From: Antrodiella citrinella
Lineage: Eukaryota; Basidiomycota; Agaricomycetes; Polyporales; Steccherinaceae
Length of the DNA stretch: 51,056 bases
Assembly (NCBI GenBank): GCA_004802725.1
Contig: SGPM01000196.1
Coordinates: forward strand, 1-51,056
Direction of reading: 5' to 3'
The notes beneath the pieces were generated by a model that did not search any database, was not told the DNA's origin, and saw only the letters and a program-made list of their open reading frames with translations. Below are positions 38,338-51,056 of the stretch, one piece after another. The position numbers and the translations under genes are program-made. Within the stretch, counting starts at the first letter, position 1, and every line of letters starts with the position of its first letter.

Positions 38338-39795
38338 ATGCTACAATTATTATTACTAATACCCGTGATATCTTCTATTTACTTATTACTAATAGAAGAA
38401 AAAACAATAGAAGATAAATTAAAGATAAAAAATATCTCTTTAATTACCTCCTTAATAAATTTTATACTCTCAATATATATTTGGACACAATTTAATGGTT
38501 CAATCAATGAATACCAATTTGTGTATGAATTTACACATATAAGTTTTTGTCATTTAAATATAGGTATAGATGGTATAAGTTTATACTATGTTTTATTAAC
38601 AACCTTCATAACTCCAATAGCTTTATTATCAAATTATAAAAATACAAATGAAAACGTAAAATTCTTTTTTATTTCATTTTTATTACTAGAAACATTACAA
38701 ATAGCAGTATTTGTGGTATTAGATCTATTCTTATTTTATATTTTTTTTGAAAGTGTATTACCAATATTATTTATAATAATAATTGTATATGGAACAGGTG
38801 AAAATAAAATAAGATCAGCATTATTATTTTTTTTATATACTTTAGCAGGATCTTTATTTATGCTATTAGCAGTATTAGAAATATATAGTAATTTAGGAAG
38901 TACAGATTATCAATTAATCTCTTTAAATGAAATAAGTTTAGAAAGTCAAAAAATATTATGGTTATCTTTTTTTATAGCATTAGCTGTTAAAACACCTTTA
39001 TGGCCTCTTACTGGTTGGTTATTTAGAGCTCATGCTGATAGTCCTTTAGCAGGAAGTATATTATTGGCTGCTACAATATTAAAATTTTCTACTTATGGGA
39101 TGTTAAGAGTTTTAATTAATTTTTTTCCTGATGCTACAAATTATTTTAGTCCTTTTGTACAAACTATAGCTATTGTTACTTTAATTTATTCTTCTTTCTC
39201 TACTATTATTCAAGAAGATACTAAATCACTTATTGCTTATTCAAGTATAGCACATATGGCTGTAGTAACTTTAGGTTTATTTTCTAATAATGTACAAGGT
39301 TTAGAAGGAGCTATTTTACTTTCTTTAGCTCATGGTTTTGTTTCTCCTGCTTTATTTATCTGTGTAGGTGGAGTTATTTATGAAAGAACTGGTACTAGAA
39401 TAGTACCTTATATTAGAGGTTTAGTAACTTATATGCCTGTATTTACAATTTTATTCTTTATATTTACTTTAAATAATACAGGTATACCTTTAAGTTTAAA
39501 TTTCTTAGGTGAACAATTATCTTTAATTGGTATTTGGGATAGAAGTCCTATTGTTTCAGCTTTAGGTGCAACAGGTATAGTATTCTCTGCTTGTTATTCT
39601 GTTTATTTATATAATAGAATTTCTTATGGAGTATATTCACCTCATGTAAAACCTGTTCAAGATATTAATAGAAGAGAATTTAATTTACTAATATTATTAT
39701 TAATACCTACTATTGTATTTGGAATTTTACCTAATTTTATTTTAGATTCACTACATTTATGTACATCTAATTTATTATATTCTATGCCTTTCTAA
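38338..39795 (+). CDS. nad4: NADH dehydrogenase subunit 4
   Basis: Antiporter-like proton-pumping subunit of complex I. From the ATG at 38338 the product is 485 residues (MLQLLLLIPVISSIYLLLIE). The frame also has an ATG at 38311, but the leader around it (gaaccactcc ... ccatcatATG) aligns with the leader just before the nad1 ATG, which favours 38338. Core motifs: LNIGIDGISLYYVLLTTFIT, YIFFESVLPILFIIIIVYGT (conserved Glu), KTPLWPLTGWLFRAHADSPL, SLIAYSSIAHMAVVTLGLF. TAA stop. No intron. Flanked on both sides by repeats (A' and B') whose inverted partners lie upstream of nad1. Confidence 0.96.
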   Translation: MLQLLLLIPVISSIYLLLIEEKTIEDKLKIKNISLITSLINFILSIYIWTQFNGSINEYQFVYEFTHISFCHLNIGIDGISLYYVLLTTFITPIALLSNYKNTNENVKFFFISFLLLETLQIAVFVVLDLFLFYIFFESVLPILFIIIIVYGTGENKIRSALLFFLYTLAGSLFMLLAVLEIYSNLGSTDYQLISLNEISLESQKILWLSFFIALAVKTPLWPLTGWLFRAHADSPLAGSILLAATILKFSTYGMLRVLINFFPDATNYFSPFVQTIAIVTLIYSSFSTIIQEDTKSLIAYSSIAHMAVVTLGLFSNNVQGLEGAILLSLAHGFVSPALFICVGGVIYERTGTRIVPYIRGLVTYMPVFTILFFIFTLNNTGIPLSLNFLGEQLSLIGIWDRSPIVSALGATGIVFSACYSVYLYNRISYGVYSPHVKPVQDINRREFNLLILLLIPTIVFGILPNFILDSLHLCTSNLLYSMPF

Positions 39796-39956
39796 TTTAG
39801 CATATTACTAAATATAGATGATTAGTTTTGCTAAATGAAAACGTAAAATTAAAGAAAAAAAAAAAAAATATTTATAGAAATATACTCATTATATAAATAA
39901 NAAAAAAAAAAGTATATATTATACTATACCTACTCCTAGCCTGTTCCCTTCTCTGG

Positions 39957-40165
39957 CCTAGTATTATTATTTTTTACTATACTTAAAACAAAAATAATAA
40001 GTCCCTAGCTGTCCCTAGCTGTTCCTAGCGGTTACTAGCGGTTACTAGCGGTTCCTATCTGTAGCTTATTATTAAAAAATAATAAGGACTGGATACAGGA
40101 TAAAATCCCTAATTATTATTTTACTTGCACCAAAAATAAACAGCTTCCTTTCCTATTTATTATTA
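39957..40165. repeat. Long inverted repeat B', copy downstream of nad4
   Basis: Matches the reverse complement of 31663-31862, including the ctagctgttcctagcggtta ctagcggtta minisatellite and gactggatacaggataaaat. Differences are few. Confidence 0.92.
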
Positions 40166-40335
40166 TTTTTTGGGCAAGTAAAATAATAATAAATAGCGTA
40201 GGAAAAAGGGATGGCTGCTAAAGCAGCAGCCGCAGCAAGAAAACTATGGAAAATTTACCCTATTTTCTTTCTACTGGTAGTCCTTGAACTAGAAGTATTT
40301 TTTGATAATTATAGTTTGTTCCATCTTTTTTTTAA

Positions 40336-40410
40336 GAATTAAGGTTACAGGTGGCTACTGTAATAGATTTGCAAAGTCTACATATTAAGGTTCAATTCCT
40401 TCTTAATTCT
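40336..40410 (+). tRNA. trnC: tRNA-Cys (GCA)
   Basis: Acceptor GAATTAA/TTAATTC is perfect; anticodon stem TAGAT/GTCTA with loop TTGCAAA (GCA); T loop TTCAATT; discriminator T, as expected for Cys. The D arm (TTACAG ... CTGTAA) is unusually strongly paired. Placed between nad4 and the polymerase fragment. Confidence 0.9.
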
Positions 40411-40412
40411 AT

Positions 40413-40645
40413 AGTAAATGTATAATTATATCAATTAATTTTATTTTACCCAATTCAGTTTTTGTAACTAAAGATTAAGGTAAGGGTTTATCAACATAAA
40501 TTGAATCTGTGTCAGAATAGTATAAAAAATAATCCTGATTATTTTTAATTTTACTCCTGTGAATTCTGGCATAAGCCGAAATTGCACTAGCTATCCCAAT
40601 ATTTATATTAAGAGTTTCGAACAAACTGTTAATTTGAGTATTTTC
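40413..40645 (-). pseudogene. Palm-domain fragment of plasmid B-type DNA polymerase
   Basis: Minus-strand reading gives ENTQINSLFETLNINIGIAS, AISAYARIHRSKIKNN, QDYFLYYSDTDSIYVDKPLP, an in-frame TAA, and then in the same frame SLVTKTELGKIKL before closing. The YSDTDS string is the polymerase motif C (two catalytic Asp) of family B polymerases, and the preceding Ala-Tyr-Ala-Arg helix and following LGKIKL (usually ELGKMKLE) fit the linear-plasmid, protein-primed group. Neither motif A/B nor the exonuclease is present, and the ends are abrupt, so this is a relic. It probably derives from the same kind of plasmid as the pieces at 15178-16280 and supplies a part missing there. Confidence 0.85.
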
Positions 40646-40820
40646 CAAGCGTAGCTAGTTCCCTAGCGCTTATTATTTATCCCTACGCCTTAATCTGGCT
40701 TGCGCATAAACAATGGACCAGGGCTAGCTTTGCTCGGGCGGACATTAATTAAATAATTAGCAAAAGCTAGGGCTGGGTAGGGACAAGGGATAGGACATGG
40801 TCCAGGTACAATAAAAGAAT
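40646..40820. other. Spacer upstream of cob with dispersed repeats
   Basis: Contains caagcgtagctagttcccta, the aatctggcttgcgcataaac repeat (also near 19741 and 42225) and a ggacaagggataggacatgg tract just before the cob ATG. No gene. Confidence 0.6.
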
Positions 40821-41975
40821 ATGAGACTATTAAAAAAACACGTTATTCTTAGATTAGTTAATTCTTATGTTGTTGATTCTCCTCAACCCGCTAATATTTC
40901 ATATTTATGGAATTTTGGCTCACTTTTAGCAGTATGTTTGATTTTACAAATATTAACTGGTATATTTCTTGCAATGCACTATCAACCTCATGTAGATTTT
41001 GCTTTTAATTCAGTAGAACATATTATGAGAGATGTAAATAATGGATGGGCTGTAAGATACACACATGCAAATGTTGCATCATTTTTCTTTATCTTTGTTT
41101 ATGCACACATAGCTAGAGGTTTATATTATGGTTCATATAAATCACCTAGAGTTTTAGTATGGACAATAGGAGTAATAATATTTATACTTATGATGGCTAC
41201 AGCTTTCTTAGGTTATGTATTACCTTATGGACAAATGAGTTTATGGGGTGCTACAGTTATTACTAATTTACTATCCGCTGTTCCAGTATTTGGACAAGAT
41301 TTAGTAGAATTAATATGGGGAGGTTTCAGTGTAAGTAATGCAACCTTAAATAGATTCTTCTCTTTACATTACTTATTACCTTTCTTATTATCAGCTTTAG
41401 CTATTGCACATTTATTAGCTTTACATACACATGGATCAAATAATCCAAATGGTTTAGGTTCAACTATGGATAGAATAGCAATGCATCCTTATTTTACATT
41501 TAAAGATCTTGTAACAATATTTTTATTCTTCTTAGTTTTATCTTTAATTGTATTCTATTATCCTAATTTATTAGGACATAGTGATAATTATATTCCAGCT
41601 AATCCTATGCAAACACCAGCAAGTATAGTACCAGAATGGTATTTATTACCATTTTATGCTATATTAAGATCTATACCAAATAAATTATTAGGAGTAATAG
41701 CAATGTTTGGTTCATTATTAATATTATTAATCTTACCTTTAACAGATGTTTCTAGAGTAAGAGGAAATCAATTTAGACCAGCTATGAAATTATTCTTCTG
41801 GTTCTTTATTGTAAATTTCTTTATATTATTATGGATTGGATCTCAACATCCTACTACACCTTATGTTGAAATAGGACAAATTTCAACAGCATTCTATTTC
41901 TTATGGTTTATTTTTATTGTACCAGTTATAGGTATTTATGAAAATACTATAATGGATATAGCTAATGATAAATAA
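40821..41975 (+). CDS. cob: Apocytochrome b
   Basis: Central redox subunit of complex III (bc1), with eight transmembrane helices, two b hemes and the Qo/Qi sites. 384 residues, full length. Heme ligands are visible as His in [20 protein letters not shown] and in [23 protein letters not shown]; Qo-site features include [20 protein letters not shown] and the [20 protein letters not shown] motif (PEWY). ATG start, TAA stop. No intron, although cob commonly carries several in fungi. Confidence 0.98.
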   Translation: MRLLKKHVILRLVNSYVVDSPQPANISYLWNFGSLLAVCLILQILTGIFLAMHYQPHVDFAFNSVEHIMRDVNNGWAVRYTHANVASFFFIFVYAHIARGLYYGSYKSPRVLVWTIGVIIFILMMATAFLGYVLPYGQMSLWGATVITNLLSAVPVFGQDLVELIWGGFSVSNATLNRFFSLHYLLPFLLSALAIAHLLALHTHGSNNPNGLGSTMDRIAMHPYFTFKDLVTIFLFFLVLSLIVFYYPNLLGHSDNYIPANPMQTPASIVPEWYLLPFYAILRSIPNKLLGVIAMFGSLLILLILPLTDVSRVRGNQFRPAMKLFFWFFIVNFFILLWIGSQHPTTPYVEIGQISTAFYFLWFIFIVPVIGIYENTIMDIANDK

Positions 41976-42575
41976 TTCTAAAAAAAAAGTATGAACCTTA
42001 ACCCTAGTCCTAGCACTTAAAGGACTAGGCATAGGGGCAGGCCTATATAAAATATAAAGTTAAAAACTGCTATTGCCCAAACTATAGCAACTTACCCCCC
42101 AAATAAATATATATATATTATATATACCCCTAGTACCGGCTTATACTAGAGAATCTTGGCCTGAGAAACATCTCCCTAGCCCATTTTAGGGAGGAATTTA
42201 GCCTGCTGCTAAAGATAAGGAGAATTGGCTTGCGCATACACAAGGGCTAGCTTTGCTCGGGGCTTGTGCTATTTATCCTTTACCTATATTATAAATTTAG
42301 ATCGGCTAGCAAGCAATTATTGCCCAGATAGAGATAGATTACTACCTCTGAGATTCAGGATATGCTGTTCAAATATTTAAGTTCCATTACGTATAGATTA
42401 ATTATTATTCAAAAATAGAAAGTTACTAGATAAAATATACGCCAATAAATAATAAATAAATTAAAAATATAAAAGAGTATTAAATAATAAAAAAAAATAT
42501 TCCCTGCACCAGTAGTTCCTACAACTACAATTAGTGCTAAGGATAATTTTGCGCATCATTATTATTAATTTAAAA
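41976..42575. other. Intergenic between cob and the tRNA cluster
   Basis: About 600 bases. Repeat pieces: cctagtcctagcacttaaag gactagg (42003-42030, palindromic), ggcttgcgcatacacaaggg ctagctttgctcgggg (about 42226-42263), an atatatat tract near 42107-42126. No coding sequence or RNA recognised. Confidence 0.6.
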
Positions 42576-42650
42576 ATAGTGGAAGATGAAGGGGTCGAGT
42601 CGCTCTTTTTGGGTGAGAGAAATTAACAGGTTCGAGGCCTGTGCACTATA
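42576..42650 (+). tRNA. trnP: tRNA-Pro (TGG)
   Basis: Anticodon stem CTCTT/GAGAG with loop TTTGGGT (TGG), decoding CCN; T arm ACAGG-TTCGAGG-CCTGT; acceptor ATAGTGG/GCACTAT with one mismatch next to the D arm; discriminator A. First of six tRNAs between cob and cox1. Confidence 0.9.
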
Positions 42651-42762
42651 CTAAAATATGCGAAAAAAATAAAAAGATCAAGCAGTAGTCGTATATAGAA
42701 TACGGCCAAGAAAAATAAAAAACATGCTACAAAAAACAAATATATATATATAATATATTTAA

Positions 42763-42836
42763 GGTGTCATGACAGAGTGGTTTATTGTGGGGTGCTGTTA
42801 ACACTTTTTTCAGAGGTTCGAGTCCTCTTGATGCCG
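42763..42836 (+). tRNA. trnN: tRNA-Asn (GTT)
   Basis: Acceptor GGTGTCA/TGATGCC; anticodon stem GGGTG/CACTT with loop CTGTTAA (GTT); T arm AGAGG-TTCGAGT-CCTCT; discriminator G. Only two bases separate it from trnL(TAA), so they are surely cotranscribed. Confidence 0.93.
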
Positions 42837-42838
42837 TA

Positions 42839-42923
42839 GCGAACATGTTGAAATTTGGTAAACAATCTCCTCTTAAGCAGGAGTGGAATCTATTCCTTAA
42901 GAGTTCGAGTCTCTTTGTTCGTA
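42839..42923 (+). tRNA. trnL: tRNA-Leu (TAA)
   Basis: Acceptor GCGAACA/TGTTCGT; anticodon stem CTCCT/AGGAG with loop CTTAAGC (TAA), decoding UUR, the dominant Leu codons here; long variable arm; T arm AAGAG-TTCGAGT-CTCTT; discriminator A. Confidence 0.94.
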
Positions 42924-43009
42924 TAAAAATGTTTCAATGTTAGTGTCAATTTTAAAATATTTCCTATGCAACTTATACTTGTATAATAATAGAAATTTAA
43001 TTTCTTTTA

Positions 43010-43080
43010 AGCGCTATAGTGTAAAGGTAGCACATTAGCCTCATGAGCTGATAGAATAGGTTCAATTCCTGATGGCGCTA
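43010..43080 (+). tRNA. trnM: tRNA-Met (CAT), copy 3
   Basis: Acceptor AGCGCTA/TGGCGCT; anticodon stem TTAGC/GCTGA with loop CTCATGA (CAT); T loop TTCAATT; discriminator A. One of three CAT tRNAs; identity as initiator or elongator is not decided from sequence here. Confidence 0.9.
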
Positions 43081-43213
43081 CTTAAAATTAATACTAAGAA
43101 AATTTTGGAGTTTGACACAAGCCCTAACCCTTAACGCAACCCCCTATATTTCTTGTCCTTTAAGGCATAGGGGAAATGCAAGTCTTGCTTTAATAAAAAT
43201 ATAGTAATATTAA

Positions 43214-43284
43214 GGTCTTTTAGTATAACGGTCGTACAACTACCTTTCGCGTAGTCAGTGCCAGTTCGAGTCTGGTAAAGACTA
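43214..43284 (+). tRNA. trnE: tRNA-Glu (TTC)
   Basis: Acceptor GGTCTTT/AAAGACT; anticodon stem ACTAC/GTAGT with loop CTTTCGC (TTC); T arm CCAG-TTCGAGT-CTGG; discriminator A. Length 71. Confidence 0.93.
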
Positions 43285-43324
43285 AAAATTAAGGATGTAT
43301 ATTTGCTATGTAGTATACCAATAA

Positions 43325-43407
43325 GGGATTGTTTACATTGGTAAGTAGAATCGCCTGCTAAGCGATGAGTTCATAGCTCTTGGGGGGTTCGATTCCCCTT
43401 CTTCCCG
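43325..43407 (+). tRNA. trnS: tRNA-Ser (GCT)
   Basis: Anticodon stem ATCGC/GCGAT with loop CTGCTAA (GCT), decoding AGY; long variable arm (gagttcatagctc); T arm GGGGG-TTCGATT-CCCCT; acceptor GGGATTG/TCTTCCC pairs well only over its outer four bases. The weak inner acceptor may reflect base-call error, RNA editing or a real degenerate stem. Confidence 0.86.
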
Positions 43408-43819
43408 TCAATATTTACTAATATAATTTAACAACTATTAAGGAGCTGCTTATTATTAGTTGTGCTAAAGGTAGTTGTGCATAAGCTAGTTGCTAAAGCT
43501 ACTGGATAAAATCCCTTGCTAAAGCAGCCTTGCTAAAGTAGCCTAATTATAGAGCAAAAATTAATAAGTAATTATAAAAAAAAATAATAAGCGGATGTGT
43601 ATATCTTAGCATTATCAAGTAATAGTACAAAGACATTGTATTTATTTAAATACTTACAATAAGGTGATTTCTTAGATTAAGAAATACTTGTTATAGTATA
43701 CATAAGATTTTAATAGAGTGATTTCAGTAGAAAGAAGTAGGCCAGAGGTAGTAACAAATAAAAACTTTATAGTAAAGTATAAAAAAAATAAATAACAATC
43801 TTTTTTTTTTTTTTTAATT
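43408..43819. other. Spacer upstream of cox1
   Basis: About 410 bases: a repeat at 43472-43510 shared with 33292-33330, ctgctaaagc/agcctaattat pieces, AT-rich sequence, and a 15-base T run immediately before the cox1 start. No gene. Confidence 0.6.
43472..43510. repeat. Dispersed repeat (agttgtgcataagctagttg), copy 2
   Basis: Identical to 33292-33330 upstream of cox3. It is followed by atcccttgctaaagcagcct, a piece found in several other spacers. Confidence 0.85.
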
Positions 43820-44028
43820 TTGAGTTCCTGGCTTACTTCGACAAATGCTAAAGAGATAGGTACCCTCTATTTAATTTTTGCAGTTTTTGCTGGTATGATA
43901 GGTACTGCTTTTTCTGTTTTAATTAGATTAGAACTATCTGCTCCCGGGATACAAATATTACAAGGGGAACATCAATTATTTAATGTTATAATAACAGCGC
44001 ATGCTTTTATCATGATATTCTTTATGGT
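43820..44028 (+). CDS. cox1: cox1 exon 1 (cytochrome c oxidase subunit I)
   Basis: Cox1 is the catalytic core of complex IV, carrying heme a, heme a3 and CuB. This exon encodes [20 protein letters not shown] through [14 protein letters not shown], including the first heme a ligand His (TAHAF). No ATG is available: the frame opens with TTG at 43820 (or ATT three bases upstream) just after a T run, so a non-ATG start or a base error is implied. Exon 1 is 209 nt, ending in T before intron 1. With five further exons (11 to 542 nt) the gene encodes 528 residues. It is the only gene here with introns. Confidence 0.95.
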
Positions 44029-47933
<3,905 letters not shown>

Positions 47934-47944
47934 GGTTCTTTGGT
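47934..47944 (+). CDS. cox1: cox1 exon 4, an 11-nt micro-exon
   Basis: GGTTCTTTGGT supplies the rest of Trp plus Phe-Phe-Gly, which is missing between exon 3 (ending QHLF + T) and exon 5 (starting HPEV). This is the only place in the interval where those residues can be encoded with proper group I ends: the preceding base is G, and the exon end GGT|C can pair with ggcc 6 bases downstream to form P1 with a U·G at the splice site. Frame and total length (1587 nt) then work exactly. Confidence 0.93.
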
Positions 47945-49851
<1,907 letters not shown>

Positions 49852-49929
49852 TAAAAATTAGTTCATGTTGAATCACAAAATAAAACATTTTTTAAACCTG
49901 ATGGTAATTTTGTTTACTTTTTTAAATTG

Positions 49930-50456
49930 TTCAATTAAGTAAACGAAATATTTATAAAGAATTTAAAGATAAAGCTAGAGTATATGTATTTATATACAAC
50001 ATCAATTATTCTTGTTATGTTGGAAGTAGTATTAAGTTATCAAGAAGAATGGCTTATCATTTTTATCATGGCCAATAAAAATACTAAAATTGTATTTTAT
50101 CGGGCAATGAGAAAATATAAATTAGAAAATTTCTCTTTAGCTATTCTAGAAATTTTCTAATCAGATATAATTATTTGTTCTAACTTAGAACAAAAATGGA
50201 TAGGCAAAACCAAGATATAATGTATTAAAATTTATAGATAGTTCTTCTGGATTTATAATTCAATTGATACCATTAATAAACTAAAACTTATTTGTAATAA
50301 AGAGAATAATCCTAAATTCGGAGAGATTATTTGTACTGAAACAAAAAAAGCTCTCAGTGATGGTATAAAAAAAAATATTATCTTAGTCATCCATCTAAGG
50401 GATTAAAATCTGTACTTTCACCGCAATATGGTATAGGAGGTCAATTTGTGTTATAA
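49930..50456 (+). pseudogene. Degenerate GIY-YIG-type homing endonuclease in cox1 intron 5
   Basis: Reading piecewise gives VYVFIYNINYSCYVGSSIKL SRRMAYHFYHG, which matches the GIY-YIG family core (here Tyr-Val-Gly-Ser-Ser, then the Leu-x-x-Arg-Arg helix), then after stops and a shift NTKIVFYRAMRKYKLENFSL AILEIF, SNLEQKWIGKTKI, later LICNKENNPKFGEIICTETK KALSDGIKK (the DNA-binding NUMOD-like tail) and SVLSPQYGIGGQFVL-TAA at 50454-50456 (same as the 120-175 copy). At least three stops or shifts break it, so no active enzyme is expected. It is the second HEG family in cox1, next to the LAGLIDADG types. Confidence 0.8.
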
Positions 50457-51056
50457 CAGAACCGGTAAAGAATTGATATCCCCATATATAAATGGATGTA
50501 AACAGTTTTTTAAAGTGAGATGAACAACTATAAAAAAATTTTTAGATAATGATAAAAGGGGTAGTATTACTAGGTGAAGATTGAAAATTAAAATCTTATC
50601 AAGCTGGTGGTGCTATACCTAATTCAGTCAGAAAGCGTTACTTTAAAAAAAGAAGATACTAAATAGATAGTATTAGCTCCATTCAATCTTTCTATATGCT
50701 GGAAAACCTTTATAGGCTTAAGTACTATACCTTAACACTCTTGCTTGCACATGAATTATTTATTTCATAATTTAGAATCATTATTTAATGTATAAATCAT
50801 CCACACAACCTATCTTAAAAATAAAGTGGAACTGTGGGTTTATTTGATTTAAATGTCAAGATAAGATAATATAGGTATAGTAATAATCTTAAGTAAATAT
50901 AGGCAATCAGCAGGAAACCTTTAATATTTAATTATTTTATTTTTTAAAATTTTACTAGGATCCTCAGAGACTACACGAAAGAAACTTATATTTTTATATA
51001 TAAGTTAAGATATAGTCCAAATTTTAGAAATAGCTTAGGAATCGACTACGCAAACT
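50399..51056. repeat. Terminal redundancy, right copy (circular overlap)
   Basis: Copy of 118-777, 658 bases with three small differences. Marks the point at which the linear assembly overlaps itself inside cox1 intron 5. Confidence 0.93.

Noticed and set aside
40212..40343. Small frame MAAKAAAAARKLWKIYPIFF with a hydrophobic stretch, considered as a candidate for atp8
   Set aside because: Built on a GC repeat (ggctgctaaagcagcagcc), lacks the MPQL start and the basic C-terminus of Atp8, and overlaps trnC.

Overview
The window is a nearly complete fungal mitochondrial chromosome, opened inside the last intron of cox1. The gene set (seven nad genes, cob, cox1-3, atp6, atp9, rps3, both rRNAs, 25 tRNAs covering all 20 amino acids), the one-base overlaps nad4L/nad5 and nad2/nad3, the group I introns at classic cox1 sites and genes on both strands all fit a filamentous basidiomycete, probably an agaricomycete; I cannot name the species. 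Bases 118-777 return at 50399-51056 with three small differences, so the molecule closes into a circle of about 50.3 kb. The first 117 bases are GC-rich and look foreign (chimeric or nuclear).

Layout on the + strand: cox1 3' exon (823-1150); a block of plasmid-like open frames and repeats (1442-5041) and a long non-coding stretch to 6.9 kb; nad4L-nad5; rnl (about 9.57-12.67 kb); eight tRNAs (M,S,A,F,T,Q,K,Y); decayed plasmid DNA polymerase on the minus strand (15.2-16.3 kb); nad2-nad3, trnI, atp6, nad6; a second plasmid-like gene on the minus strand (21.2-22.3 kb). Minus strand: cox2, trnD/R/L/V, rns (25.7-27.3 kb), a third plasmid-like frame, trnM, trnH, nad1. Then atp9, trnR and cox3 (+); trnW, trnG, rps3 (-); nad4, trnC, a polymerase palm-domain fragment (-), cob, six tRNAs (P,N,L,M,E,S) and cox1 with five group I introns (43820 through the circular junction). 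atp8 was not found.

The conserved genes encode the membrane core of complexes I, III, IV and V and the RNA parts of the translation machinery. Around them lies a large accessory fraction: (i) remnants of a linear mitochondrial plasmid (B-type DNA polymerase pieces at two loci plus several unrecognised open frames that occur twice with shared modules); (ii) group I introns with homing endonuclease genes ranging from intact to badly decayed; (iii) a family of short GC-containing palindromic repeats that has spread between genes, into cox1 introns and rRNA variable regions, and apparently in frame into nad2 and rps3; (iv) two pairs of long inverted repeats linking the nad1 upstream region with the nad4 flanks.

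The conserved genes read through without internal TGA, and the only tRNA-Trp has anticodon CCA, so TGA is probably not a Trp codon here; one plasmid-like frame nevertheless contains an in-frame TGA. Several frameshifts (cox2, an intron endonuclease, the plasmid frames) lie in homopolymers, and N runs are present, so some breaks may be sequencing errors.
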